Shown in pieces: positions 52,161 to 64,000 of a DNA stretch of 64,000 bases (positions are counted from its first letter, which is position 1; every line of letters starts with the position of its first letter). The notes under the pieces were generated by a model. It worked only from the letters and a program-made list of their open reading frames with translations, ran no database searches and was not told the DNA's origin. The stretch is from Crocodylus rhombifer (taxonomy: Eukaryota > Chordata > Crocodylia > Crocodylidae), in contig JAVSML010020824.1 of NCBI GenBank assembly GCA_038503035.1, positions 127,678 to 191,677 of the forward strand, in the 5' to 3' direction. The translations under genes and the position numbers were made by a program.

Positions 52161-55100
52161 GTTTGGCTTGAGGGCTGAAAGAGAGAGGTGAATGAAATGA
52201 ACTGGGAGATGGAGGATTTGATCCAGAGAATTACCAGACTTAGCTGGAAGGTTTTGACACACCCAGCTGTGATTGAAGACCTGTCCAGCTACTCTCTATA
52301 TCAAACTCCTCTTCCATAGCACATGTGCATATTCATGCCTATAGCAAATGGTTGGTTTTTACCCTGCCGTGGACTAGGAGGCCAGGAAATGTCTGTTGTA
52401 ATTGTTAATCAGGCCAAAGAAGACTGATCTGAATCTATAGACTCTCTACACCAGTGTCTGCTGGACATGAGTTCCCTTCAAGCAACCTCAGAGAGCTGCA
52501 GCTCCAAACAGTGTCCCCACAGAGATTGTAGAGATGGAGCGCTACTGGTACAGGAGTTATGTTGGTTAGGGAGATACTTCAATTTGACCTGCTTCATCTC
52601 CTCGCTTTACCAATAGGAATTAAAACTGAATGTGGTCACATGCAAGGGCATGACAAGTTTTACCAGCAGAGCATTGTAGGGAAGATCTGGTTTAAAAGAT
52701 GCAGTGGAAAATCCTCATAGAATTCCTTCTTTACACATCTGGGGAAGAATGCATTTTTCTTCAAACAAAACAGATTTTTTGGATGCAACCTTCACATGGA
52801 AGGAAGTAAAAAAAAATGATACTATTCCACATACTTGAGTATTACGTAGTTTATGACATGTGTGGGGATGTTTTTTAAAGAAGCTTTTCCCTAGTTCTGT
52901 TAATTAAACCCCTCCCTGGAAACATTAAAACGTCAGTAAGCTGGCTGGCTAGAGGCTTTTATTCCCATTCCCCAGTAAGATGATATGTACCATGAACAAA
53001 TTATGTTGGTTTTTTTGTAGACTTGACGCTCATGTGATTGAACCTGATGTTTTGTATAAGCTAAGCCAAGAGTTTTGAAAGAACACAATGTCAACCTTTT
53101 ATTCATCATCACTGATTACTCCAACAATACATTTGTGAATGAATGGTAAGAAAGAAGAAAATATTTTCATATATAAATCATCACCAGCCTATAATTAATT
53201 TAGATCGTATCGAAATGGTAATCTGTTTCTGCAAACTCACCGTATAATTTGAAAGGTATAACATTACCACATGGTGAGGGCTTTTTACATTACAAAATTA
53301 CTTTCATGTTCTAATCAATAGAAACTGATGCCCAGGACACAGGATGAGTTAGGTCAGGAGTCAGTAGTATAAGATAGAGCTTTTAATCTCTAAATCTCTG
53401 GTTCAAATCTAGCCCATATTGAAACTGGCTACAAGTTCTAAGAAATCCGTTTAACTGAGAAGAAATAAACTTCTTTTTTCCCAGGCTCCTGGAGGAGAAG
53501 TTCTAGCTCTCTTTGCAATTGTTTAATATGGAGCAATTCTTTCTTATCTGTAATAATTATCCAGGCATTTGGGAAGGGTTTTAGAACTAGAGGAGTGGAA
53601 TACTCATGGGAGTATAATCCTCTCTGCATTTCTACAGATTAGAATTAAGCATTTAAAAGGAAGGTTTGGTAGATTTCATTCTTTTTGTGTGACAATAATT
53701 AATTTGAGTAGTATATGCAATAACAATAACAATCCAAAGCAGTGAGCACATGAAGCTATTTTGTATCTGGCAAACATTGCATAATTGGCCCCAATGAAAT
53801 ATAGAATATTCACAGAACATACACAGCGGAAAGTGATGAGGTTTTTTTTTCTTTTTTCTTTGTTATGGCATATTTTAGAGTTCTACTGTATTGGACAAGG
53901 AAGAAGAGACACCCCTCTTGGCAAACTGAAATGAAGCTGGAATTAAATTATTTTAAAAAGCAATGCAACGAAAGTTAACCTTTATTCAAAGTTAACAAAA
54001 GCCCTAGACCTGGCATTAATAAATGTGTGCACTAATCCTTCAAATTTGCAATCATCCATGGGTCTAGTTTCTGAAAATAAACCACTTCCTACCAAACTTT
54101 ATCACCTAAGTAAGAATTTCCTTAGGTAGCAACCACAAAAGCACCAATAATTAAATCACAGAATCCAGAGCAGCTTAACCACAGTTGCCAATATGCCATA
54201 TGGTCAGCAAGCTGCTGTCCCACGCATTCTGCAGGAAAGTGAACCCAAACTCTACAACCAAGTCCCTATGGTTTCTATCAGTGTTTCAGGAAATCTGCAG
54301 CAAATGACAGTAAATTACATCTTAAAAACTGGAGGGTTTTGTTATTTTACTAAATTAACTGTGGTGATAGTGCCATGAGCTCAATATTACCTGAGTTTCA
54401 GAGGGGGGAGGAATGAATTGTTTTTCTATTGACATCATGAAACTGAATGGCATTGTGAAAGTGGGGGCGGGGGGAGGAGAAGATGAAGGGCTTGGCAATA
54501 GAGGAGAGGACAGTCAGAACTGTTGACACCTGTAGAATGGGTTTGGGTTTGTGGAATAAGCATTTAGGTCACACTTCTGATAAAAAGAACAATAGAATGA
54601 AATATGCAGCAATATTGATGCTGAAGGTGTGGAGACTGGCTCCCACCCTGGCCATTTTGCATTACCAGAATGACATACAACTTTGGAAAACCAGCTACCA
54701 AGAGGTTCCCCTTTCCCATTCTTTTGCAGCCTCTCATGACGAATCTGCTGCCCTATAACAGGCCCATAGAAGGTAGCTGTGAAGTCATTGCATTGCCGTT
54801 TAACTCCTCTCCTCAGAAAGGGTGTAGGCCACCAGGTTGTGAGGCAGATCATGGGTGAGAGGCCAGGTGCTTCAGTACCCTGGGTGGTGAGTAGCAGTGG
54901 GGTACACCAAGTAATAGGGCTTGCCTGAGCCATGGCTGATTTGGTGCCCTCCTATTCCATCCCCTCTTCTTCCATCCCCTCCTATTCCATCCCCTCTTCC
55001 CCTCTACTTGCTTTCCATCCTCACCCTGTGATACCTGAGCACCTCATGATGCTTAGCCAAAACAGGCCTTCTAGGCATCTGAGGTTTGGCTAACCACTGA

Positions 55101-58100
55101 TGCCTGAAGCTAGGTAGGACTGTGTGCAAGCAGGAGGAGGAAAAATGTCTTGCTAGAGAGAAGCGGTGCCACCTGGGAAGGCTTCTTCTCACCCATTGCA
55201 TCAGCTCTCCTGTTGAGATCAGAGGTTGATTGTAGAAGCAAAATATTAGGCTCTTCAGAATGCTTGTTGTCCTCTTCCCAATGTGGCTAATGCCTCTCTG
55301 CCCTACTCTACATGTACTATGAGCAGGAGAGATTTGTGAAAAACCAAAATGGTGAAAAGTTTTTAAATGGCTCTGTGAAGCAACAATGCAAAATCCTTCA
55401 CCCCAAAACTACCTTAATGAATCCAAGTGGAATGAAAGTCAGAAGGTCTGCCCCCTTACCCCTCCGGCCAACTGATTCTAGTCCATCATCTGTAATGTTC
55501 ATAAACTTTATTTCACAAGGAGCAGTGCTTGAGTGTTGTTTTCTAACGTGCTTGGTCTGTCTGGTTTTGTTAGCATCCATTTTTAAGGCACTCTGGTCTT
55601 GCGTTTCCATTATTTACAGAAAAAATAATTAAAAATTGTTATTTCCTAAGAAATTAAATTACAGTGTTTTGAACTAGCAAGCTGCTGTATATCTATCCAC
55701 AAATGTTAAATAAGATGAGAGGAGCACTAGTGAAGTAACAAGAAATATATTTTAAGCAGTGGGGACTGGGGAGTGGTGAAAACAACACAATTCAAAATAA
55801 TAGCCAACTCTTTATACCCATTATTTATTTTTAATTGTATTGAAGCAGTGCCTGAGGACCTTACTTGGCATTTGGAGCCAGATGCAGTACTGATAGGTAA
55901 GTAGCTACAAATTCTGGCCTGAGCAGTGCAAATCTTGGGCACTGTCACAAATACAACAGGCAGGGTCTGCACCATGGGCGGCAGTTGTAGGGGCTAGGCT
56001 GGCTGTAGTGGCTGCAGCAGCTGGGCTGACAGTAGCAGCTGGTGTCCTAATTGTGTACTGCGCATTACGCTATGGGACCCTGTTTTTTTGTGATGGGCTA
56101 GAAATGGAGCCCATCCAATGGAGCCCATACTGGCACAGAACCTATTATTGACTCCATGGGCTTAATGTGTGTAAAGTCAAGCCCCCATGAAAGTGTTTTC
56201 AGAATCAGAGCCTAAAAAGGATGACAAACAAAAAGCGATTTTTTTTCAGAGCACTTCCAGATCTCACTGATTTTCAACTGAAGTGGTGGCATCTCAGAAA
56301 ATGAGGCCCTGTTATCTCAAAATGGACACTCAAAGCTGAGTGGACACATTTGAAAACATGGCCTGTTTCAGTCTTTCCCAAACAGGCAGGAAAAATACAG
56401 AATTTGGTAAATGCTACATCTTTTGGGGAGAGACTTGTACTTGACAGAACCATACACTCACTATTTATAAAGGTATGTTTCTTTAAACATATGTGCTACA
56501 AAGACACCATTTCCATAGGACTACCCCAGATGTGCCATAGTCAGACTGCATCGACACAGTGATATTAATGGGGAAGTCTGTGGTGGTGTCCTGTGGAAGT
56601 TCAGTTCCATGTACTAGCTCTGATGTATGCTGCAAAAGCAGGCAGTGTGCGCTTTGCAGCATGGATGCGTAGAATGAATGTAATCGAGCCAGCTGCTGAC
56701 ACAGAGAGCTCCTGCGCTTTATTAGACATTCAGTAGTAGCCTATGGTTTTTAGGAACGAAGGATCAGAGGCCTATAGAGTGCCACGGCTTACCTGCTGGT
56801 TGCAAGGGACTACATTAGCAGGACTGCTGAATTTTGAAAAGGACTGTGCTAGTAAAAAAAGCTATCTGATATGATAATATATGGAACCATTAACTTACTT
56901 GTCCCACAATTTAAACCATTTAGTGGCACTTCTTGAGCAGAACCTAATCTTGGAAGGAAAAGGAACCTACCTGGCACCATTTCCTTGTAGTTGCGTCCCC
57001 TACTTTTTTAAAATTATGTGTTAAATTAGTGCTTATTGAGGTATAGAATTAACTGCATGAGATACCACTTGCCATCACATAAGCAAGAAAAGTGTAAGTT
57101 TTAATTCACAGCTCTGCCAATGCAACCTTCAATTTTTGTCTGTGGCAGTCTTAAAATTGTTGTGTAAACACTCTCCTAAGCAAAGCTGTCAGCTGTACCA
57201 AATGGTGGGATGATTGAGTCATAGACAGGACTAGGATGAGAATGTCAATCTCACTTTGATTTGTGAGGATTTTGTTAACCTGTGCCTCTAGCAGTAAAAG
57301 GCTACTGAACTAACTTATACCTCTTCTCTATATTGCGAGTTTTTTTTATCCCATCCTCCCCTTTCTTTTAGAGCACAAAGCCTACAGTTTTGTACTTCTC
57401 AAGCTAACAAGTACACTAAAAACCCCAAATTTGCATTTGTGCTACCAAACCCATGGAGCTAGATTCTACCTGTGCTTCTATACATGCAACCCCTGACGTC
57501 AGAATTTGACTCTGGTCAGAGTAATCTGAATTGGAGTTGGAAGGGTCTGGCAGAATCTGGGAAGGCAGAATTATCCTTTGCCTCCTTCCTGTACACCTCT
57601 ATCCACATAGTGGTAGTTAGTCTGTGGTCACTATTGTAGTCTCCAAGCTGTAAGAGCTCTTGCTGCTGTGTGCTGCAATGGCCAGTGGATCTATATTGCA
57701 ACAGATCTCCTTGATCACACTACTAGTCCAGCTCTATTCCCTTACTTACCAAACATTTCTGAATGGCAAATGCCTGAAAAACTTTTCCCTAGGACTACAA
57801 GCTAAAATACACTGTATTGTACAAGACCACTTATCTCAAGAGCAATGGAGCTGGAACTGAGTGTCATAGTAATTGCTAGTTGTAGCTCATGAATTAGGTT
57901 ATCAAAAACATCTTGGATGATCAAATTACCTACCACAGTTTTGTTATGTAGGGGGGCCTCTGTGGCCATGGAGGGAGGGAGTGATTTGTCCCTTGGGACA
58001 CACATCTCTGGCTCTTTAGGGAACCTTATCAAATTTACATGAACAAATGCAGGATCTTATGAGTCTTCCAGTGTAAGAATATAAGAGAATAAATGCATGG

Positions 58101-58884
58101 AACAGCATACAAAATAGTGCACACAGAGTATCACTAGAGAAAAAGAACAATGTATAATGTATGAGCTTCAGTAATTTTTTTATGAACTTTAAAAGTATTA
58201 CATTAGGGAATGGTGTGTTTATACCCAAAGTTCTAGCAAGGTCAGGGCAGAGTCTGTTAATGATTTTCTTTTTTGGTGGTTGTTTAAATGGATTCTTTGC
58301 TTAAAACAAAACAAAACAAAAAACTCCCTTTTGTTTTAATATGAATTGTTTGACTTGGATTTAATACTTTCATCTGTCCCAGTCTAACAAGTTCATGGGG
58401 TAGTCAAGCATTGCACTCTACCTCTCCATTGTGTTGTCTTGTACTTTGGCACATATTGTGTTTACAGCCTTGCTGCCACATTCTATTGTGTCCTTTTGCA
58501 AGTTCTTTCCTGGTGTGACTCTTAGTTTGCTGCTCTCTACCAGGCAAGAAAAACATGGTCGTTAGAACCAGTCATCCTCAGAAGCAGAATAACACAGCTG
58601 GTGCTCAAAGTAACTGCCTCACTTGGGCACTGGTCACTTCCAAGTCTGGCCACAGCTGCAGCCATGTTTTTCTACTGCTTAATCCCCCAAAATCAGCATT
58701 CAGGGCAGCTGCCCTAATTGCCCTGTCCTAATGACGTCACTCGTCCTCCCTCACCTGGCTGATATATCCAAACAGAGGGAGATTCCTCCTCATTGCTGCA
58801 TCAGTAACTGCTTCTTGTTCTCCAGTCCTTTTCCTGATAGTCTCATTTCTGATGTGGTTTTACTAGCTGATTGCTAGCAACCAT
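52161..58884. other. TE-poor non-coding stretch (6.7 kb)
   Basis: AT-rich with no CR1, hAT or SINE detected by eye, unlike the sequence on either side. Open frames are all short and none resembles a known domain. It contains a small minisatellite at 54951-55005 and A-rich CAAAA repeats near 58303. It may hold constrained non-coding sequence or simply lack insertions. Confidence 0.45.
54951..55005. repeat. Short minisatellite, (CCATCCCCTCYTMTT)n-like
   Basis: TTCCATCCCCTC recurs four times with period about 14-22 bases. Confidence 0.75.
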
Positions 58885-59000
58885 CTATAACCATTCATTT
58901 CAAAGGCCAACAATCTTTGTGTGTTGGCCTTCTTGAACATCCATGACTCTGCTGCATAGAGCAGGACTGAGAACATGGATGGCTTTGAAAGCCTGACTGT
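58885..59000 (-). mobile_element. RTE-like LINE, RT C-terminal fragment
   Basis: The minus strand reads a VLLYAAESWMFKKANTQRLLAF-like block, typical of the RT region downstream of the catalytic core ('LLYGAETW'). Same orientation as the next fragment; probably one element with a 230-base unrelated or scrambled stretch between. Confidence 0.5.
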
Positions 59001-59229
59001 TTTTGTGATGAGGAGTACTCAGAACAGAGTTCAGAAAATGTAGGATTGAAACATGGATCAGACCAGGAAGGAAACTCACTTCTTTTACCTGCAGTCTCTA
59101 AATCCATATTTACTTTTTTAATTACTTCTGCAGTACCGCAGTATTTGTGAGGGAGTCTAAAAGGCATTCCTTTCCTGATTATTATTATTTTTTTAAGTTG
59201 GCAGTTAGCAAGTTTCATGAAGCATGAAC
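59001..59229. other. Stretch between two LINE fragments
   Basis: Not alignable to the LINE by eye. Contains ATTATTATTATTTTTTT near 59180. Confidence 0.3.
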
Positions 59230-59830
59230 TCTGATTGCATTTCCTTTCCTTGCGTATCAGCAGCAGCAATCTGTCGCAGTCAAGGATGATCGTTTTCCAT
59301 GATTGTCTTATCTGTGGGTCCAAAGATGGCTGATGAGGCCTATACAGAACAGAAAGACTTTGTTGCAGCTCAGGTATGTTCTTCTGTGTGGGGTAGGTAG
59401 CTCTGGGCTCTTAGTCTGGTCTACAACACACTGTTTCTGCTGCTCCTGCTTCTCTGTCTCTTCTTGTTGTTGTAAGGTTTCGAAGTACTGAAATCCTTGC
59501 AGCAGACTCTTCCTCCACTTGGGGTGGTCTTGGGTGATGGTCTGCCATGAGTTAGTGTTGATGTTGCTTTTTTTTAAGTTGGCCTTGAGGACATCCTTGA
59601 AGTGCTTTCTCCACCCTTTTCTTGAGTGTATGCTTTGACTGAGGCGGGAGATTAAACCTTACTCCAGAGTTTCAAGCTGGACATCCGGATGACGTGATCA
59701 TCTGATATCAACTTCACTAGGCTGGCCATCACCTCAATGCTCTTGGTGTTTGCTTGCGAGGATACTAATGTTGGTGCATCTGTCTACCCACTGGATTTGA
59801 AGGATCTTCTGCAGGCAGCATTGATGGTAA
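59230..59830 (-). mobile_element. RTE-like LINE, C-terminal/3' fragment
   Basis: Second copy of the fragment at 42562-43087, same orientation, sharing blocks such as TCCTTGCAGCAGACT, TTGGGGTGGTC, GAGGACATCCTTGAAGTGC and TAATGTTGGTGCATCT. It extends further into the coding part (to about 59815). The zinc-finger-like FLFCIGLISHLW tail is readable on the minus strand near 59300-59370. Confidence 0.65.
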
Positions 59831-59838
59831 CTTGAGGT

Positions 59839-60660
59839 CAGTGTTCTCTCTAAGCTGTGCGCGTGCGCAGCTGTGCACAAGTAAAAATCTTGTTGCACAG
59901 AAACTTTTTAAGGCTGCGCACCTGCCCAAAAAAGAGCTGGGCACAGAGTGCGGCAGAGGCACTGGGGATGGCATGGGACACTTACCAAAGGTAAGCTCCT
60001 CACTCATGCAGGACAGGAAGTGGCTTCTCCCTGAGGTGAGGTGAGGTGGGGACAGAGACAGGGGCTGGGGCTGGCACAGGCTCTGCTGGCTTTGGCGAAC
60101 TGCTCTGCAGGCTCCACTGACTCCAGAGAAATGCTCCGCTCCTCCACAATGCCTTGGGGAGCAAGGAGGCACAGAGCGTCAGGGCTGGGGAGTGGAGCAG
60201 TTCCCCAGAGCCAGTGGAGCGGTTCAGCGGAGCTGGTGAAGCCCACACCAGCCCCCGTCCCCGTCCCCATCCCCGCTCGCCTCGCCTCAGGCTTTATATG
60301 TTGGCAGCAAGGGCTGTGTATAAACAGGGATCTACCTACACTGTGGTGAATGAGAGAGATTTTTGCAGGCTGCTCACAGCGCATGGAGCTGATTTTTTTT
60401 TTTTTCATGGCCTTTTTGCAGCAAGCCTGCCCCTCATTTCTGATTGGCTGACAAGGCTGTCAATTGTGTGGCCTTACACCTTGCTGCTGATTGGCTGAGA
60501 GGGGTGGGGGCACATGACAGCCAACCTTGTCAGCCAGTCAGCAGTGACGAGAGGGATCGGTACAGCTGCCATCCTCACTGCCCCGCTATGTGCCAGTGCC
60601 CTCTCCTCCCCCTTGGCAAGCTGTGAGGCCTGGCTGAAGCAACCATTAAGACAGCTATCT
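59839..60660. mobile_element. Element with CAGTGTTCTCTCTAA end and GC-rich foldback core
   Basis: The left terminus CAGTGTTCTCTCTAAGCTGTG is the same type as the hairpin MITE at 44392, followed by GCGCGTGCGCAGCTGTGC. The core includes an inverted repeat: CAGGGGCTGGGGCTGGC...GGCGAACTGCTC (about 60058-60110) against GAGCGGTTCAGCGG...CAGCCCCCGTCCCCGTCCCC (about 60215-60270). A right terminus complementary to the left one was not found, so the limit is approximate. Confidence 0.45.
60440..60541. promoter_or_regulatory. Cluster of CCAAT/Y-box-like motifs in a palindrome
   Basis: CTGATTGGCTGA occurs at 60440 and 60487. A related inverted form (TCAGCCAGTCAG) lies at 60530-60541. The 60440-60471 arm pairs with 60511-60541. 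ATTGG is the reverse of CCAAT, the NF-Y site, common in LTR and housekeeping promoters. Function is inferred only. Confidence 0.35.
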
Positions 60661-62640
60661 CCCACTGGGAAGCCAGCATTTTATTTTTAATAAGGTTTGG
60701 GGTTTTGGTTTTGGTTTTTCATGGATTTTTGCGGAAAATGCCCAATTTTCATGGAATCTACAAAACTGCAATCAATCAGGTCCATAGGTATAAAAAGTCA
60801 AGGCAGAAAGTTTTAACTATAGTATACCAGTCTGTAATTTTACATGTGTCACCTTTTAGGATTGGACTTCCTTCATTATGTGACATTACAAATATGCAGG
60901 GGTACATTCTTTTTTTTAATCATCTTTTAGTCTGAAAGATTAATTCCTCTGACAGCCAGGCTATTTTCAGTCTTTTAGAAATACAACTATATTTCCAAGG
61001 CCTGTGCAATGTTGGGATTAAACCCTTCACTTGAATTAAACAAAATGATAGGATCCTTTCTCTGTAGTCTGTACATAGGGAGGCCAGTTTGACATAGTCA
61101 TAATACTTCTGAACTGATTCCTTCTATCCCTTTTTCCCCATTGGGAAAAGTTAAAGGCTTCTTCCAAGCAAGTGTACCCATATGGCATTTTTTGGGTGTG
61201 TACAGTTATGTAAATATAGGACAGCTTTTCAATAAATGAAATTGAAGCTAAGATAATGTGTCTAAGTCTCTCATTTGTTTCCATTCTATCAGCTGAATCC
61301 AAAGTGAATGCTACCCGCTTTGCACGGGCCTAATATTAATGCCTTTTTATGTTCATCTCCTTCTTTACACAGAACAATTCTGGAACCTGTCTTGCATATT
61401 TTAATAGTTACTATACTTGGTTCTAACTGGACATATGTATATAGTTACTGCCATGTCTATAAGATGAGATAGCCCTATAACTATTGTAAATTATGCTTGG
61501 ATGTATCATAAAACAAGAATAAGTATGTAAATTTAGTGAGTTGCCATTTAATGTCGGAGCCACCCACAGTGGGCACCTGGGTTTTTCCTTTTGAGGCAGC
61601 TGAGACCAAACAAGGTGCTTCAGACTGAAGAGATGGCTTACTTGGTTCAGAAACCTCTTAGGAGTTTCCTTTACCTGCGACTGGCTCTGGAGACTGACTG
61701 GTCATTCTGTTCGGCTTAGTAGATATTTGGCTATGTGTATTCTTTTTCTTTTCACATCTTCTTTTAAGGCCTCAGTTGGTTTTCCCAGCTTTTTGTTTAA
61801 ATGCTTACTAGCTTTTACTTCAGCTTTTTACCTCAGCTCAGTTTTGATTTAAATTTTCTGTTTTCTAATTACTGGTGCTTTAAAAACTGTTTCCCAATAT
61901 AGTATCTGGGATGCAAAAAGAAACCAAAGTACAATCTGATCCTGCTGCCTCTTTTATATGACTCTCATGTAGCTTTATTCTAGGTCCCCAGGAAACCTAA
62001 AAAAAATTCTAGTTCAAGTGCTTGCAGCTAGGAAAGCAGTAAATGTGAAGACTAAAGCTTGGCTCATAATGCAGACTGTTGGTTTCTTGGGTGTGTCATT
62101 TTATGCACTCAGAGCAAAGTATGTAGGTAAAGAGACCAAGCCATTCATACTCAGGTCAAAGGAATTCTCACTTACTCCCATATATTTGAAATGATGCTCA
62201 GCAAGATATTGTGTTGATCTGTGACTCATCTTGGAAAACAAAGTCCAGACCTAAGCGTGACACACTACTTCACATTTAACCCACTCAAAGGCTTATTCTG
62301 TATCCAGAAATAGATGTTATACATAGGCGGACCTGAACTGACATAAGGTTAGACTAACATACTGCTTATTTACCTCCTATTTTTCAGCAGATCCTTCTTG
62401 ATTCATATGGATAAACATCTGGGCCACAACTCCTGTGTACCTGTTCTAACACCCTGACTCATATTTGTGGTATGGGCCTTTTTTGTATGTCATGTGGCAT
62501 TATGTAACACAACTAATTTCCATGCGGTTCTTTCTCTAGGTGTGTTATTTGGTGTTTTGGGTAAAACCAAGAGCACTTGACCAAAACTCTAGGTATTCTT
62601 GACAAGTCCTCAAAAAACTAGCAGGGTACCTTGACTCATT
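60661..62640. other. Non-coding, no feature recognised
   Basis: AT-rich; short frames only. No repeat termini could be recognised. Confidence 0.4.
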
Positions 62641-62642
62641 TA

Positions 62643-62831
62643 CAGGCAACCCCTGCTTAGTGCTCTTAATTGGTTCCTGAAAAAACAAGCGTTAACCAAA
62701 AGTATTTGACAACCCAAAATGGCAACCACAATTGTTTCTAATGACCCAAGATAATGAAACTCACTGAGCGCTAAGTGAAATTCGGTATCAATTTCAAATG
62801 AGCGTTATAGCAAAATAGCAGGGGTTGCCTG
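62643..62831. mobile_element. Tc1/mariner (pogo/Tigger-like) MITE, TA target duplication
   Basis: Inverted ends CAGGCAACCCCTGCT are perfect for 15 bases and flanked by TA on both sides (62641-62642, 62832-62833), the target of Tc1/mariner elements. The CAGGC...CCCCTGCTTAGTGC style is Tigger/pogo-like. The interior has AGCGTTAACC/GAGCGTTATAGC motifs and no coding, 189 bases in all. The perfect ends imply a relatively young insertion. Confidence 0.85.
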
Positions 62832-62833
62832 TA

Positions 62834-63013
62834 ACCAGAAATTAATAAATAGTTGCCAGTATGACACCTCCAGTAATTACAGTCTTAGGTGAGCTAGGTT
62901 CACAAAGTAGAAATTCTTTTACATCCCATAGATATAAGAGGGACTGCTCATGTTCAAAACATATTTAAATAACTTGTATCAGGCCTTTAATTCTTATGCC
63001 AAGTCATCCATTT
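62834..63013. other. Non-coding spacer
   Basis: Nothing recognised. Confidence 0.4.
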
Positions 63014-63021
63014 GACTAGAA

Positions 63022-63427
63022 CAAGGCTGTGCAATTAGCCATCTGCAGGCTGCATGTATCCCATGAGGGGTTAATTTGTAGCCCGCAGGCTCCCACCCAG
63101 TCACCACTCTCCTCCATTGCTCTGGATGCAGCTGTAGCAGCTGATGTCTCCACACTCCCTTTCCGTCCTCCAACTTCTTGTTCTCGTTCCCTGCTCCTCA
63201 CCCCGCAGTGCAGGGTGACATGGTGCAGCACAGCCGCCAAGGCCAGAGGAGCCCACAGCTCAGGGGACCTGTGTGGCACAGTGCAGTGGGGGAGCCTGTA
63301 GCTGGGGAGCTGAGGGCAGGGGCTGGGTGTCTGGGTAGCATGTGACCCGAGTGTGTTGGTGTAGCCCCCACTGGTGCAGTCCTTACAGGGTGTGGCCCCT
63401 GACTGCTTAGAAAGTTGGACCACCCTG
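63022..63427. mobile_element. hAT-like nonautonomous element, degraded 8-bp TSD
   Basis: Ends CAAGGCTGTGCAATT and (reverse) CAGGGTGGTCCAACT are inverted with several mismatches. Flanks GACTAGAA (63014-63021) and AACTAAAA (63428-63435) agree at 6 of 8, consistent with an aged 8-bp TSD. Body GC-rich with a subterminal GCAGGCTGCATG block. Frames of 90-135 codons inside are artefacts. Confidence 0.65.
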
Positions 63428-63435
63428 AACTAAAA

Positions 63436-64000
63436 CATGGCGGTAGGCTTTGTTATTCACTGGCCTTCTCTATGAACACGCAGCTAACAATTCCCTTAGT
63501 AATCTGCTTCCTAGATCTCCTTTCTCTCAGAAACTAACTCCCAACTATTTCCTTCCAATATAGCAATTATCTTATCACTGGTCACTCACTATAATACCCT
63601 CCATAAATAACTCAAATGGTATATTGTACTGGGTACCAGCCAGGCTTGTTGCCTACACATTTTATACCTCATCAGGAAAGCTTTCCAGCCCACAATCTTC
63701 CTGTTGTAAAAAATATGTATATGCTTATTATCACCCATATATTATTGTGGTGGATGTATTAGAAATGCAGACTGTTTCTACCACCAGCTCTGGAATTTCC
63801 TGTCACTGATCATTCACTTGATCCAGTCAGGTTTATAAGCACATGAAATTACTTGTTAGCCCGCAGCTTGGAGTAAGCAACAAGAGAAAGCATACACAAA
63901 TGGTCTAAAGCTGCCAAAAGGGCTACGGCAATTTAGATTTAATAATCACTGTCCTAAAATGGTATGTTGAACCTAAATTTCAATGTACTCTTAAAAGCAG
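63436..64000. other. Non-coding, no feature recognised
   Basis: Nothing supportable up to the window end. Confidence 0.4.

Noticed and set aside
1..64000. CRISPR array, operon or other prokaryotic system
   Set aside because: No regularly spaced repeats and no bacterial gene layout; CR1, SINE and hAT content shows a sauropsid nuclear genome.

Overview
The window is nuclear DNA of a sauropsid vertebrate, most likely a crocodilian, with turtle as the main alternative. It is low in coding potential and dominated by CR1 non-LTR retrotransposons. The younger copies carry the crocodilian/turtle-type 3' tail (a 'ggtcccttccagccctaatg' block, then repeats of an 8-base unit such as ATCTATGA). Alongside are decayed L3-like CR1 copies, nonautonomous hAT-like elements with 8-bp target-site duplications (TSDs), a pogo/Tigger-like MITE, tRNA-derived SINE pieces, putative solo LTRs, an RTE-like LINE and a Penelope-like tail. 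All comparisons were made by eye. No intact protein-coding gene was found.

Layout. 1-2.5 kb is non-coding apart from family-A copy 1 (1276-2107). 2.47-6.9 kb looks like a terminal exon: a strong acceptor at 2500/2501, then about 4.4 kb that is almost TE-free, ending at a poly(A) signal. 7.5-10 kb is a composite element with a GC-rich foldback core and a CR1 inside it. An LTR-like sequence (10.2-10.8 kb) and SINE/hAT pieces (12.7-13.3 kb) follow, then the largest family-A copy (13989-15857). At 16.2-16.9 kb an unrecognised ORF is split by a Penelope-like tail carrying a decayed hammerhead motif. 19.5-24.7 kb is a nest of at least four CR1 insertions. 25.5-31.8 kb holds several terminal-inverted-repeat elements. 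33.1-40.9 kb is a second nest: an old CR1 carrying two hAT-like elements and an antisense CR1, followed by a younger CR1 that keeps part of the ORF1 esterase domain. 41.3-49.7 kb has family-A copy 3, an internally inverted RTE-like LINE, tandem CR1 3' ends, an LTR-like sequence and hairpin MITEs. 51.1-52.2 kb is an antisense CR1. 52.2-58.9 kb is TE-poor. 58.9-63.4 kb has RTE-like, hAT-like and Tigger-like elements.

The most unusual theme is a repeated architecture. Several unrelated-looking elements have AT-rich, often hAT-like ends around a GC-rich core that is itself a long inverted repeat (8.9-9.6, 14.5-15.4, 27.5-28.0, 34.9-35.6 and 60.0-60.3 kb). These cores generate most of the long but spurious ORFs. 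Other points worth checking are the hammerhead-bearing tail inserted in frame in an unknown ORF, an antisense CR1 flanked by a 7-bp duplication, and an RTE-like copy with a twin-priming-type inversion. The window reads as an intron or intergenic region recording many rounds of transposition rather than a set of cooperating genes.
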